Assembly: GCA_026770025.1 (NCBI GenBank)
Contig: JAMXDE010000031.1
Coordinates: forward strand, 434,001-498,000
Length of the DNA: 64,000 bases
DNA from: Craspedostauros australis
Lineage: Eukaryota > Bacillariophyta > Bacillariophyceae > Mastogloiales > Achnanthaceae
Reading direction: 5' to 3'
Shown here: positions 1-10,684 of the stretch, one piece after another
How positions within the stretch are numbered: position 1 is the stretch's first letter
Layout of the letters: each line of letters opens with the position of its first letter
Notes under the pieces: generated by a model
What the model saw: only the letters and a program-made list of their open reading frames with translations
Database searches by the model: none
What the model was told of the DNA's origin: nothing
Made by a program: the position numbers and the translations under genes

Positions 1-496
1 TAACACCTGCGCCGAACATCTGGAAGTTGCAGACGGAGGGGCTGGTGTTCTCGTCGATGGGCAGCGTCTCCACGGGCAAGGCAGAGACGCAGAAGATGTA
101 GCGATGATCGCCGTGCCCCGGCGGTGGCGCCGCTCCGCAGAATCCCGCGAATCCAGCATCGTTCTTCAGCATCTTGGCTCCGTCCGGGAGCTTTCCGGCC
201 TCGCTGCCGGCGTTGGTGGGCAGCGAGGTGCAGCTCGCAGGGATGTTGTAGACGATCCAGTGCCAGAATCCGCTGACGGTGGGGGCGTCGGGGTCGTAGC
301 ACGTGACGACGAAGGATTTGGTCTCGTCAGCATCAAAGCCGCTCCATTCCAGAGATGGGGAGCAATCCTCACCGCCCTCCACGCCGAAGGCCTTGGAGAG
401 CTGCGGTGGCGGCATGGTGCCGCCTTCCTTGATATCGGTGGACGTCACCTGGAAGGTGGGAGCGTCTGGGAGAACTGAGTACGGATCGAACGGCAT
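1..496 (-). CDS. PEBP / YbhB-YbcL family protein (Raf kinase inhibitor-like), 3' end cut by window edge
   Basis: Reading the minus strand from the ATG at 496-494 gives about 165 codons, open to the left edge. The translation starts MPFDPYSVLPDAPTF and carries the phosphatidylethanolamine-binding protein signature YDPDAPTVSGFWHWIVYNIP followed by PPPGHGDHRYIFCVSALP, which in this family forms the anion/phospholipid head-group pocket (DPDAP and GHGDHRY loops). The short loop layout resembles the bacterial and plant YbhB/YbcL branch more than animal RKIP. No signal peptide is visible, so it is probably cytosolic. The reading frame is intact as far as it can be seen; the last part of the domain lies outside the window. 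Its ligand and role cannot be told from sequence; the family ranges from lipid binding to kinase regulation. Confidence 0.88.
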   Translation of the reverse strand, partial: MPFDPYSVLPDAPTFQVTSTDIKEGGTMPPPQLSKAFGVEGGEDCSPSLEWSGFDADETKSFVVTCYDPDAPTVSGFWHWIVYNIPASCTSLPTNAGSEAGKLPDGAKMLKNDAGFAGFCGAAPPPGHGDHRYIFCVSALPVETLPIDENTSPSVCNFQMFGAGV

Positions 497-1609
497 GGTT
501 GCAGATTTGTGCTGTTGTGTGTTTTGTCGATGTGATGTGGTGTGATGTGATGTGGTGTGATGTGGGTGGTGACGTTGACTTCCCTCTCGTTTTCGGTTTT
601 ATGAGAACGACGTCGTGGGGAGGTTGAGACTGGTTTGAGAACAGTTCGGGTTGCTGCTTTCCTCGTCTTCCGCAATTGATGCAGGTTTTTGCTGGCTGGT
701 AGTGCTGTTGCTGTTCGATGCCCATAGCCGTCCTATACTCTCTTTTATACTCTGCATATATCGGGTGGAGAGAGAGAGGCCACAGCCTCGCCAATGCCTC
801 CTCCTCTGCGTACACATTGCAGATCTACCAAGTATGTGTCATAGGTAAGTACTCACATCATCTTGAGCACTTGTACTCGTAGTAGTAGTAGTGACCTTCG
901 ATGTCGTTCAAAGTCGTTCAATGTTGTTCAAAGTTCTTCCATACCAATACTGTGCAAAGATCGTGAACCACGAAATCTCAACTCCGAAGATCTTCGTCTT
1001 TGGTCTACACACGTCGTAGGCTTAATTGGGACAAAGTGGTTGGGGAGAATATTGCCAGACGTGTAAGTCGCGGCAAAATAGTATATTGACTTTGAACGAA
1101 GGCAATTCCGCACGGTCCATCGAATCGATCAGGCAAAGATATGTCCAATCACGTCACACGATTGCATTCTTTAGTGGGACTAAACCAGCGAAGTCTTTGT
1201 TGTTCGTTTCGATTTGTTCTGTGGATCTTGCGAGAAACACGTGGCGTTTAACAAATGACACGTTACCATGATGGCGTCCCCGATCTTGCGAAACCGCGTT
1301 CAACGAGATCTTCTTCTCTCTGCTTGTGTGGGTCGTGCTCGTATCCTTTCACCTCTCCTGATGGTGACGTTCTGTTTCTGCTGGCGCTTCACATGATCTG
1401 TGCGAAGGTTGTCGCGATGTGACAACGCGTCGATGGTAGGTGAAGGTGTTTGGTTTGTGTGTCAGCGCGGTTGTTTGGTTCGTGCGCATCTGTTTCTCTG
1501 TTGGTTGAGATGATGCCATCTTCCATCTCTCACAAAATCAGCTTCGTCCGTCTTTGACAGCATCATTCTCAGCATCATCACCGCCATCAACAACAGCACC
1601 AGCAACACC
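497..1609. other. Intergenic region between divergent genes
   Basis: No supported gene. At about 528-572 there is a TGATG/TGGTG-type short tandem repeat just upstream of the PEBP start, which may sit in its promoter or 5' UTR. The rest holds only short, compositionally biased open frames. Confidence 0.6.
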
Positions 1610-2239
1610 ATGTCCACTCGTCTCTTCAAGCTCGCAGCCGCGGCCGCCGTCCTCGGTTTCGCCTCCGGAACCACCATCAGTGGTAAGAACCTTCGCATGA
1701 GCGAAGAGGAGATGGAGACCTACGCGAAGGAGATGCAACAGAAGCGCGCCTACGAACAGAAGATGCAGGACGCGCAGGAGAAAGCAAGCGCAGCCAAGCC
1801 GGTCGAGGACTGCGACGATTGCGACGACGGCGATGATGACGACTTCACCAAGGGATCCTTCACGTCCGAGCAGGGCATGAAGTGCGAGGGTGGATTCGAT
1901 GAGAAGAGGTTCGGCAGGAAGTGCGAAGGAGGAGTCAAGATGGAGTTCGAAGCCGAGACCGACGCCGCAGACGTCATCGAGAAGCTCATCGGAGAGTTCT
2001 ACCCGCAGATGGAAGCGACCTGGATTCCATCCAAGGAGTCCATGCTCTCCGCGTTCGAGCCACAGCAACTCATGGCGGAAAAGTGGGAGGATGGCATGGA
2101 GCAGACCGTGGAGGTCGGAGGTTTGGCCAAAGTCGAGTGGGGATGCAAGGTCACCTTCAAGATGGAGGACGGCAAGTTCTCCCAGAAGGCCGAGTGCGGT
2201 GGAAAGGGAATGGAAGGCATTGGTGTCAAGCCAGAGTAA
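1610..2239 (+). CDS. Small acidic secreted protein of unknown function
   Basis: Single-exon 209-residue frame. Residues 1-20 form a typical signal peptide (MSTRLFKLAAAAAVLGFASG), so the protein probably enters the ER and is secreted or membrane-associated. No Phe follows the likely cleavage site, so a plastid route is not indicated. A charged helical stretch (about residues 28-60, Glu/Lys/Gln-rich) is followed by an Asp-rich patch with paired Cys (DCDDCDDGDDDD) and a compact region with further Cys (MKCEGGF, RKCEGG, WGCKV, AECGG) that could form disulfides. The ATG is the first in a clean context after an AC-rich leader. I recognise no family. Good reading-frame composition and the signal peptide make it likely to be a real gene. 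Confidence 0.72.
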   Translation: MSTRLFKLAAAAAVLGFASGTTISGKNLRMSEEEMETYAKEMQQKRAYEQKMQDAQEKASAAKPVEDCDDCDDGDDDDFTKGSFTSEQGMKCEGGFDEKRFGRKCEGGVKMEFEAETDAADVIEKLIGEFYPQMEATWIPSKESMLSAFEPQQLMAEKWEDGMEQTVEVGGLAKVEWGCKVTFKMEDGKFSQKAECGGKGMEGIGVKPE

Positions 2240-2778
2240 GAACTTTGCGCGAATGGCATAGCTCGTACTTGCGTCAACATCGCTTCGTCATAACGTAAGA
2301 GACAGAAACTCCGAGAGTACTCACAACAGCAAACAACAACCATGCCTTGCCGATGACGACTACTTGAATCCGTGCGACTCTCTGGAGAGGGAGGAGTACG
2401 AAACAGCACCACACCTGTCCACATCTCTCCACACCATTACATAAAATTAATATAGTACCTATCAGTACCATGCAATACTTTCTGAACGATTGGCGCGCCT
2501 TGTGTCTGCCTCATGTTCGTGTTCCACCACGCTCACTTTGCATACTATTAAGACGAGTGGTGTGACACGACACGAACCATATCATATGCAAAACTGTCGG
2601 TTACTTATTATTGGTGTACACTTGTATTGTCATAGTAGTACGTACGTTATTCATCTGCGAGTATGCATGCATTCGCTGCAGTGTTGTTGTGATACATCAT
2701 GTTGTGTTGCGCAGGACAGCGCTGTGCTGCACTTTTGCTCCCGTTGGTCTTCTCACTCCTCCTGTCGTGGTTTTGGAA
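2240..2778. other. Intergenic region between convergent genes
   Basis: Lies between the 3' ends of the secreted-protein gene and the acyl-CoA synthetase. It should hold both 3' UTRs; I see no gene or clear repeat. Confidence 0.6.
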
Positions 2779-5236
2779 CTAAGCCACGGCTTCTGTGTGC
2801 ACGCCATCAGCGGATTCGGAGGTCACCGGGTCGTCACCGTACAGATGCGATATCACATCCTCGTACGCCTGCATCACCTTGTGCCTCCGGATGCTCATCT
2901 TGGGGGTGAGCATCTCATTTTCCGCTGTGAACGGCGCGACGAAGGCCCACTCTGTCGGGATTTCGAACTTCTTGAGGCCGCTGCAGCTGCTCTTCAACTG
3001 CTCATCGATCAGCGTCTTCACTGCATCCATGCCAGCCAATTCCTGCTCCGTGACATCGTCGGCAGCCTTCACCTCCGAACGGATCGCGGCCCAATCCGGC
3101 ACGATCAGGGCGATGTTGTGCGGGCGATTGGCACCGCACAGCACAACCTGGCTGACGTAGCGGCTCATGCCGATAGCTTCTTCGATCGGCGTTGGCACGA
3201 CGTACTTGCCATTCTCCAGCTTGTACTGTTCCTTGAGCCTGCCAGTTACGCGGACCCAACCCTCGCTGTCCTTGCGTCCCAGATCGCCGGTGTGGAACAT
3301 GCGGGACTTGCCGTCGGGTGCGACGGAGATGACTTCGGCAGTGGCTTCGGGGTTGTTGTGGTAGCCCCGCATGACGTTCGGGCCGACGCAGCAGATCTCG
3401 CCCTCCTCTCCATCGGCGACGGGGCGTCCTTCCTCATCCACGACGAAGACCTGAACTCCACCGATGGCACGTCCGACGCTGCCCACGCTGCGTTGAGTCG
3501 GTGTGTTGATGGCGATGATTGGAGTGGTCTCCGTCAGACCGTATCCTTCGCAGACAGGGATACCGATGGAGTCCATGAACTCCAGGACCTCGGTGGGACA
3601 GGCGGCACCGGCAACGAAGCTGTGACGCAGATTACCACCGAACCTGCTTCGGATCTTGGAAAGCACGACTCTGTCGAGCAACCCGAATTGGATTCGTTCC
3701 AATGCGCTCAATGGGCCTCGTTTTCCCTTCTTGGCCTTGTCGTTCTCCCTTCCGAGAGCCAGCGCCTTCCGCATGAGGGTCTTGCGGATGGGGCTTGATG
3801 TTTCGACCAGATTGTGGACGCCGTCAAAAATCTTCTTGTACAGTGTCGGGACGGCATAGAGGACGTCCGGCTTCACGAGCTGCAGATCGTCCAAAATCTT
3901 TGGAACTCCGCGGCAAATTCCCATGCCCGAACCCATGGACATGCAGACCCACAACTCGCAGGTCTGACCGTAGGAATGCGCCCATGGGAGGAAGGCGAGA
4001 GATTTGTCTGTTTCCCGGACCAGATCCTTGGGATCGTCCACCATCGAACGTCCCGCAGCCTTGGAGTTTGAAGTAAAGTTCAGATGCGTGAGTTCCACAC
4101 CCTTTGGCTTGCCCGTCGTGCCGGATGTGTAGATGAGGTTTGCCAAGTCTTCCGGCGTTGGCTCCACCACCAACGAGCCAGGGGTGTCGCTGGAGACCGA
4201 TGCCATGGCGGTCGCGAAGGCATGGGGTTCACCCTCGGCAGCGTCGAGGCACATGGTCACCTTGACGGATGGGGTCGACGGCAGCACCTCGCGCTGGACG
4301 CGATCGTAAATATCTTGAGTCGCAGAGAAGACGACGGAGGCGCCAGAATCATTCAGGATGTAAGTCCAGTCAGACGGTGACTGGGCTTCGTACATGGGGA
4401 CGATGGAGGCGTTGAGGGAGTACGAGGCACATGCAATTGCTGCCCACTCCCAGCGATTATTCGCGATCAGTGCCACCTTGTCATATTGGCTGACGCCTGA
4501 CGTGTGATGCGATGCAATCAGTTACAGTTGAGTGGTTGAGCCATGTGATAGAGTGGAGCAACACGAGAGAGCAGAAAGGACGTGAGCAATCATGACAAGG
4601 ATAGCAGCGGCGGTGTGCGGGAGTTCCTCCAACTAACAGCAGCGTCGCGCCTTGCAGCCACGCCACGCACAGTATTGTGGCAGCCAATAGGAGTCGTCAC
4701 GAGCGGCAGAACATGGCTCGTCACAAATTCGCTTGATCCGAAACAAAAGTTGTAAAAGGACGCTGCTGCAATCTGATCCTCTCACACACAGCGGAGCGTG
4801 CGAACAGCACAAGGGGAGAGTGGCGCTGCCTATTGTCGAAGTCCAACTTACCAATGTCTCGAAGCACAGCGCGGCAACGATCGACTTGATCCGCGAAGTC
4901 CCCGTAGGTGCTGAAGTCAAAGCTATTGGTTCCTTCGTTGTATGTGCCGAAGAGGTCGTTGTCTGCGTAGACTGCGCAAGAACGATGTTGCATTTCATGG
5001 AGGGTGTCGAACTTGGTCAGACCTCGCTCGTCCAGATAACCGAGATCCCGGAAGTGCTTTTCTGCCTCTGTTGAGATGCAACGACGATCCCCCATCGTGC
5101 TGGTGTTCATCCATGACGATGTGCCATTGCCGGCGGCGGATATGCCATGTCGCGACAGCGGTTGCTGCAGATTGCGCCGAAAGGCGCCCCGCAAAACCTT
5201 CGTGGTGGTTTGCAAACGGAGCTTGCTCGCGATCAT
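2779..5236 (-). CDS. Long-chain acyl-CoA synthetase (AMP-forming), two exons
   Basis: Exon 1 is 5236-4852 and exon 2 is 4496-2779; the 355-nt intron starts GTAAGT and ends CAG. Joining gives 700 residues and restores RDIG-VSQYDKVALIANNR across the junction. Adenylate-forming enzyme motifs are present: LIYTSGTTGKPKG (about residues 249-261, ATP phosphate loop), EGYGLTETTPII, HTGDLGRKDSEGW and the hinge/linker VTGRLKEQYKLENGKYV. It would activate fatty acids to acyl-CoA using ATP and CoA, for lipid synthesis or beta-oxidation. The first about 55 residues are rich in Arg, Ser and Thr with almost no acidic residues, ending near RRCIST, which suggests a mitochondrial presequence. There is no C-terminal peroxisomal tripeptide (ends HTEAVA). 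Length matches the family. Substrate chain length is inferred from overall resemblance only. Confidence 0.9.
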
Positions 5237-6640
5237 GTCGAAGTGGAGATGTGGATGATGTTGATGATAGCTCTATTCGAATAGAGTGGAGTCTAGTATG
5301 GTATGGCACGTAGAGTAATTGGATTGATTGCTTGGTGTTGGTCGTCGTCGTCGTAATAGTAGTAGTAGTAGTAGTAGTTGTTGTTGTTGTTGTTTCGGTG
5401 GTGAATGCGATTGTGGTTTTATTGTTGTGGTTTTCAATTTTTGAGAACATGGTGAGTTGTTTGGCAACATGCCGACCCATCAACGCACACACCTTCGTGG
5501 CTGCGATGGGGGATGGAAGAGGAGCATGTCAGACATCCGATTGATCCGCAGCGTTGGGAACGGGAGCATCACCAACACAAGACACAAGGGAACGCACGAC
5601 ATCTCACGGAAGGAAAGGAAAGAACAACCTCATCGACGGGCGGCGAACAACGAACCGACGAACAAACATCACGCACCGCATTCACCCTCGCGTCACACAT
5701 CATCCACCCGAATTGGGCGGGAATGCAAAAAGATACCCAGAGATGCCAATTGGCTCGAGTGGCTGCTGCTGATTGATGCCATCACCGTGGTCCCGTCATC
5801 GCTGTCACCGATGTGGTCGCTTGTGAATGTCATTCATGATGATGGGAGGTGGTGATGCGCCGATTTTTCATACCTCTTCTCGTGCCTCCGCAAGTATTTG
5901 GACATGACCGTCATCGAAGTTGTCACCATTGGAGAACAAAAAGGGTGTCAAGAGAGAGAGGAAAGGAGGACAGAGAAAGAGAAAAGAGTTGTGTGGCGAA
6001 GTTCTGCATGTTGTGAGGCTCGGCAGTCGTGCCATGTTGACATCGCGTTCGTTTGCTCGTTAAGTAACACCGTCGTGGATCTGTCGCACCTTGTCACTCG
6101 GTGCCACATTCCCTCCATGACGCTCCTCATTGCGTTCGATTCCCACGAGCAAATGTTCACAGCATGCGGACAAACATCAATCAACAGTTTCCCCGAAATC
6201 GAACTTTGGCTTGGACAGGTCTGTCCATGCATCCCATCCGAAATAGCAACATCCGACCCATCACCAGTCCCCGAATCCTGATGGAAGAATCTTCGTCTCT
6301 GTGCCGAAAGGGCAAGCGCACTGCCGATGGAATCATTGCAGTGAGGGTGAGAACGCGTACGAGTAGCCGTACGTACGTATGGGTGCTCATGAGAAGAAAC
6401 ACAAGTGTGGCAACTCGTACGAGCAGATCGTATGACATTGACAATCCATCGAACGATCAATCCGTCGACCCGAGACGGCGTCTGAATCGCAGCGACAAGA
6501 GTAGCGAGACGAAACGACTGGAAGAAGGATTGGGCTGCACGAGCTTTCAATCAAAGCTGGTCCATCAAAGTCGCTCCATGCTCCGCTCTACTCGTACTAC
6601 CAATCGTGCTCAAGGAAAGACGCAAGAAGCAACAATCAGG
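5237..6640. other. Divergent intergenic region with simple repeats
   Basis: Separates the acyl-CoA synthetase and DUF819 starts. It holds a perfect 16-bp palindrome CTCTATTCGAATAGAG at 5271-5286 just upstream of the synthetase ATG, and at about 5338-5395 runs of GTC, TAG and TTG trinucleotides. An upstream frame extends the DUF819 ORF to 6101, but its composition is not protein-like and the signal peptide argues for the start at 6641. Confidence 0.55.
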
Positions 6641-8110
6641 ATGACGCAAGGTCGCCGTTCCATCGCCGCATCATGGCCCATGCTGCTGATGCTGCTGTCT
6701 CTCCTGTGCACGCAAGTCAACTGTTTCGCATTCCAGGGCGCTGCAGTGGCCAAACCATGGCGGGCATCACAGCGGGTGCCGTATCCTCATGCCAATGCCA
6801 ATGCCGACAGCAGCAGCTTGCGAACAGGCCATCTGCAGATACATCCTCAGACGCAGGCGCAGCCATGCCGGCGGCAACACCAGTCGCGGAGAGCATCGCC
6901 GCTACAGCCAATGCCAATGCTACCAAACGGCCAAGCTTCGTTGATCGGGCCGAATGATATGTGGGGAAACGTGGCGGCGCTGACGAGCATCGCCTCCTTT
7001 TCACAGATCCTCGGCAAGAGGACGCGCCTCGGACGGCTGCTCGGCCCTCCCGTGACGGCGATCGCGCTGTCATTCTTATTGGCGTCCACGGGGATCTTGA
7101 ATCCTGGTGGAACGACAACTGCCAAGGCCTTGCAATCTCTGATGCTCCAGCTGGCGACGCCGTTGGTTTTGCTCGGCGCAGATTTGCGCAACTGCCTCGA
7201 ACGATGCGGGCCGTTGCTGCTGTCGTTCGTCGTTGCTGCATTTGCGACGGTGGTGTCCGCATTCGTGGGCTGGAAAATCTCGGGAAATATGTTGATCGCT
7301 GCATTGGGGCCGGACGCCTTGATCATCGCGGCCGCGTTGATGGCCAAGAACGTTGGTGGTGGCATCAACTACATCACTGTATGCCGTTCTCTGTCGGCGA
7401 GTCCGCAAGCAGTTGCCGCCGGTTTGTGCATCGACAATATCTTCGCGTTGATTTACTTCCCGATCACCAGCGCGTTGGCGGCGGGCCGGCCGGATGTGGC
7501 CCCTCCCAAAGCGTTGCATGGTGATGACGACGATGCCGAAGCATCGACCGAAGAAGTGGCGGAAGCGCCAACAGGAGCACTGGCCGTCGAGGCTATCTCA
7601 CTGTCGGTGTTCATCTCGACTGTGCTGCTATGGCTGGGTGAAAAGATCGCCGGCAAGTCCGGAGGATTGCCGTGCAGCACGTTGCTCACCGTCTTCTTCG
7701 CATCGGTGGCTCCTGCCAAATGGATATCAGGCCTCAAATCGTCCGCGGACACTCTCGGGACAGCATGCCTCTACGTCTTCTTTGCCACGGCCGGAGCGCC
7801 AGGACTTGCGGTCGCACCGGCCGTCCGTGCCTCCCTGGTCCCGTTGACGATATTCCTAACCACCATCTACAGCATTCACGGTTTCATCCTTTGGCTGTGC
7901 AATCGAATCGGTGGCAAGCGATTTGCCGCTTTCACGCCGCAACGGCTACTCGTGGCATCGTCAGCCGCGATCGGCGGCCCAGCCACCAGCGCTGCGTTGG
8001 CGCAGGCCAACCAATGGGACAATCTGATCGTGCCATCGTTGTTGGTGGGGAACATTGGGTACACTGTCGCAACCTTCTGTGCGTTGGCGTATCATGCGAT
8101 TCTCAAGTAA
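6641..8110 (+). CDS. DUF819-family membrane protein, predicted plastid-targeted
   Basis: I chose the ATG at 6641 because it places a signal peptide at the N-terminus: MTQGRRSIAASWP followed by a hydrophobic MLLMLLSLLCTQ stretch and then NCFAFQG, an ASAFAP-like motif directing proteins across the four membranes of a red secondary plastid. This gives 489 residues. After a Gln/Pro/Ser-rich transit region, about ten hydrophobic segments follow. MWGNVAALTSIASFS, MLQLATPLVLLGADL and MAKNVGGGINYITVCRSL resemble the DUF819 (YjcL-like) integral membrane family, whose bacterial and chloroplast members are poorly characterised. Between segments, at about residues 290-310, there is an acidic loop (DDDDAEASTEEVAEAP). 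Role inferred only as a plastid-envelope or thylakoid permease-like protein. It is convergent with the plastid mTERF gene downstream. Confidence 0.8.
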   Translation: MTQGRRSIAASWPMLLMLLSLLCTQVNCFAFQGAAVAKPWRASQRVPYPHANANADSSSLRTGHLQIHPQTQAQPCRRQHQSRRASPLQPMPMLPNGQASLIGPNDMWGNVAALTSIASFSQILGKRTRLGRLLGPPVTAIALSFLLASTGILNPGGTTTAKALQSLMLQLATPLVLLGADLRNCLERCGPLLLSFVVAAFATVVSAFVGWKISGNMLIAALGPDALIIAAALMAKNVGGGINYITVCRSLSASPQAVAAGLCIDNIFALIYFPITSALAAGRPDVAPPKALHGDDDDAEASTEEVAEAPTGALAVEAISLSVFISTVLLWLGEKIAGKSGGLPCSTLLTVFFASVAPAKWISGLKSSADTLGTACLYVFFATAGAPGLAVAPAVRASLVPLTIFLTTIYSIHGFILWLCNRIGGKRFAAFTPQRLLVASSAAIGGPATSAALAQANQWDNLIVPSLLVGNIGYTVATFCALAYHAILK

Positions 8111-8128
8111 GGCATGCTGGTCTGTCTA

Positions 8129-8159
<31 letters not shown>

Positions 8160-8473
8160 ACAGACTGAGAGAGAGAGAGAGAGTGGAGTAATCTATTCTA
8201 GTCAGACTCATGGAAGATATTGTTGGAAGTCGATTTTAGCGGATGTGAGCAATCTACGGGTCGTCTTCTTCTTTGTTTCGATCCCCCATCAATCTCCACC
8301 ACAGGTCTGCCTTTGTTGCATATGGCATTGTCGATGAGAACAACAGATTGAACGCAACATCCACAGTCGTCTTGTCCCAATCTATGTATCTCTCGCACGT
8401 CTGACACGAATGGGCAGAATAGCATGCACCATGTACTTGCGATGCCATACTGCAGTGCCTCGCGGGAACAAGA
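8111..8473. repeat. CT/GA microsatellite hairpin between convergent genes
   Basis: Within 8118-8183, TCTG and CT repeats are followed after CTACAGACT by a GA repeat, so the transcript could fold into a hairpin. It is just after the DUF819 stop and may lie in its 3' UTR. The rest to 8473 shows no gene. Confidence 0.6.
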
Positions 8474-10684
8474 CTATTCTTCCTCCGTTTCGATGGCATT
8501 CTGGAGCTGGAAGAATGCATCTGATGGCTCAGGGAGTTCGAGGTCTGGTCCACGCTCCTTCTTGAACTTCAGATACTCCTTCAGACTCAAACCTGCTCGC
8601 TGGCAAAAACCTTCATCCGTGGCGGAACATATGACAGTGAATGTTGGGTGAAACGAGGGATTATACGACTGCACAAAATACCATCGCGGCAATAGTCGAT
8701 TTCTCAGCGATGCAGCCATCCTGGATACAGACACTGCCGCCTTACCTCGCTGGATTATCTTCCAATCGTCCGACAGCAGCACATAGCCGGTTCGGTTGAA
8801 GAACTCGAGCGTGGGCTTGACGTTGCCTTCCAGGCTCATACCAAGAATGGAAGGGGCTTGACGCAAGTTGAGAATCAATGATTCTTCTCCCCACACATGA
8901 CTGATGAAATCGACTTTGGGCTGAACGTTTGTCGAGAGATCAAAACAGAAGTTGCTTGGCGCATTAGTGAGAATATGTGTTCCAAGCGACTTCTGTTTGT
9001 TCCCACTTTTGTTGTTGTTTGGTGTGCTGGAAGCCCAGCGCGCATTGTGGCGTGCTTCGATGTCATCAAAGAACGCCATCCTGGACTGCACAGTCTCCAT
9101 AGCTTGCATCAGCAGACCTGGCATCTTCATGACGCACCGTTTCAATTCCTCTTCATTCAAGATGGTTTGCAGAAAGTCCAACATTGGTTTGACGTTGCCT
9201 TCTGAGGACAAGGTCAGCAAAGGCCCACCACCTTTGTTTATGAACACTGTGAATTCCGTTTCATTCAGGTTCAATCTTTGCATGAGGTACTCAACGCGTG
9301 GCTTCAAAGCTGCGTCGACGTTCAAAGAGAACGTATTTGGTTGGCGTTTGATCATCTTTTCGATGATGGTGGATGGCGTCTTCTTTCGTTTCGCCAACCA
9401 TTCCTCATCCATTAACGATGCCAAGTACGTCATAGCCGCTTTGATTCTAGCTGTCAATTCGGCGGACATGGCCAGCCTGGAACCTGCCAGCCTTTTTATG
9501 GCTGTCGAAGACATGCCCCAGTCATCGCAGAGATACTGTGCCAGCTCTTTCTGGGAAATTTCAGAGTGGTAGGCTTCCATTTTCGACATCCAAAGCTGAG
9601 GATCATCTTCCATCTGTTGCTGGAATGCTTCCTTGCCCATTGTGTTGATGAAATGCTCTGATGTAGGTGCAAGGAACGTGGCCACGTCCTTTCTGACGAC
9701 TCGAGGCGATACCTGGACGATCTTCTTGGCAGTCGACGGAGGACAGATGGATGAAAGGAAGTCAAGCACTTCTGTCACTTGCTCCGTGGATACGGATGTC
9801 TCACGGCGCATTCCCTGCAGATAGTCCGTTGCCTGCGCAAAACCATCTAGTTGAGCCTCTTCGAGCGCATCACTGCTCGTTGGATCAGAGGTAGAGTTCT
9901 GGGCGCCAGCAAAATGGCAGATGATGACTTCCATGCACTGTGTGACAAACTCCTTTTCTTTCACCATCTTCACATTCACAGATGATAGGAGATCCGGCTT
10001 CTGCTCGATGGCTTGTTGGAATGTTTCGTTGTCCATCAAGGCAATCAGACGTTGGTATTTGGGGATGAGCACTGTTGTGACGTCGTTCCTGAATATGCGA
10101 GGTGATACCTGGATGATTTTCTTGACAGTCGATGGAGGACAGATGGATGAAAGGAAGTCAAGCACTTCTGTCATTTGCCTTTCGGACATATCATCCTGGG
10201 ATTGGTAGATGTAGGACCTTGTTTTCTGCCAGTCTTTAGCGGAGTCCAGTTCCACAGAGCCATTGTTGCTGCTTGCGCTCTCAAGGTAAGATTTGATGGT
10301 GTGCATCAATCTGCCGGCTTCACTGATTGGTTTGCGTGATGCTGCATGCGCACTTGATGCCTTCTTTTGCTGTTCTCCCTTCCCTTTCTTCGTCGAAGCG
10401 TCTCCGTTCGATGTTGATGTTGATGCTGTTGATGCCGTTGTTCGTGTTTTGCGCTTTGCTTTCGGTTTTGCGCTCGCTGATGATGACGATGCGGACGATG
10501 CCAACAGCAGCAGGGTTGGCGATGGAGCGCGGCTGCCGCGACATGACTGCCTCCACCGACAGCCACGTTGGGACTCCCATTGTGCAGATATCCTCTGTGC
10601 ACAAAAGGCGGAAGATGGTGTGCTTTGGATGAGCACTGCCACTGATATGCACGAAGCTACGAAGATGATGTGATGCGCCGCCAT
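8474..10684 (-). CDS. mTERF-domain protein, predicted plastid-targeted
   Basis: Single exon, 736 residues. The N-terminus has a hydrophobic signal segment (IIFVASCISVAVLIQ) followed by TPSSAFCAQRI, an ASAFAP-like plastid signal with Phe at the expected place. A Ser/Ala/Lys-rich linker follows (about residues 55-105). The rest is built of degenerate helical repeats with mTERF character: Leu/Pro-containing units such as VLDFLSSICPPSTVKKIIQVSPRI, VEYLMQRLNLNETEF, and KVDFISHVWGEE followed by a block with the consensus LRQAPSILGMSLEGNVKPTLEF. mTERF proteins bind nucleic acid in organelles and regulate transcription termination, splicing or ribosome assembly; plastid gene expression is therefore the likely role. 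Two of the repeats are nearly identical in DNA (see findings). It is divergent from nothing close; the 5' side faces a 1.3-kb gap. Confidence 0.82.
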   Translation of the reverse strand: MAAHHIIFVASCISVAVLIQSTPSSAFCAQRISAQWESQRGCRWRQSCRGSRAPSPTLLLLASSASSSSASAKPKAKRKTRTTASTASTSTSNGDASTKKGKGEQQKKASSAHAASRKPISEAGRLMHTIKSYLESASSNNGSVELDSAKDWQKTRSYIYQSQDDMSERQMTEVLDFLSSICPPSTVKKIIQVSPRIFRNDVTTVLIPKYQRLIALMDNETFQQAIEQKPDLLSSVNVKMVKEKEFVTQCMEVIICHFAGAQNSTSDPTSSDALEEAQLDGFAQATDYLQGMRRETSVSTEQVTEVLDFLSSICPPSTAKKIVQVSPRVVRKDVATFLAPTSEHFINTMGKEAFQQQMEDDPQLWMSKMEAYHSEISQKELAQYLCDDWGMSSTAIKRLAGSRLAMSAELTARIKAAMTYLASLMDEEWLAKRKKTPSTIIEKMIKRQPNTFSLNVDAALKPRVEYLMQRLNLNETEFTVFINKGGGPLLTLSSEGNVKPMLDFLQTILNEEELKRCVMKMPGLLMQAMETVQSRMAFFDDIEARHNARWASSTPNNNKSGNKQKSLGTHILTNAPSNFCFDLSTNVQPKVDFISHVWGEESLILNLRQAPSILGMSLEGNVKPTLEFFNRTGYVLLSDDWKIIQRGKAAVSVSRMAASLRNRLLPRWYFVQSYNPSFHPTFTVICSATDEGFCQRAGLSLKEYLKFKKERGPDLELPEPSDAFFQLQNAIETEEE
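9730..10173 (-). repeat. Internal duplication within the mTERF gene
   Basis: Segments 9730-9777 and 10126-10173 match at 47 of 48 bases, offset by 396 nt (132 codons), with weaker similarity on both sides. Both encode the unit TEVLDFLSSICPPST followed by a/v-KKI-QVSPR. This is a repeat-unit duplication or gene conversion inside the coding region. Confidence 0.85.

Noticed and set aside
2611-3798. 395-codon plus-strand open frame
   Set aside because: Antisense shadow of the acyl-CoA synthetase; no motifs of its own.
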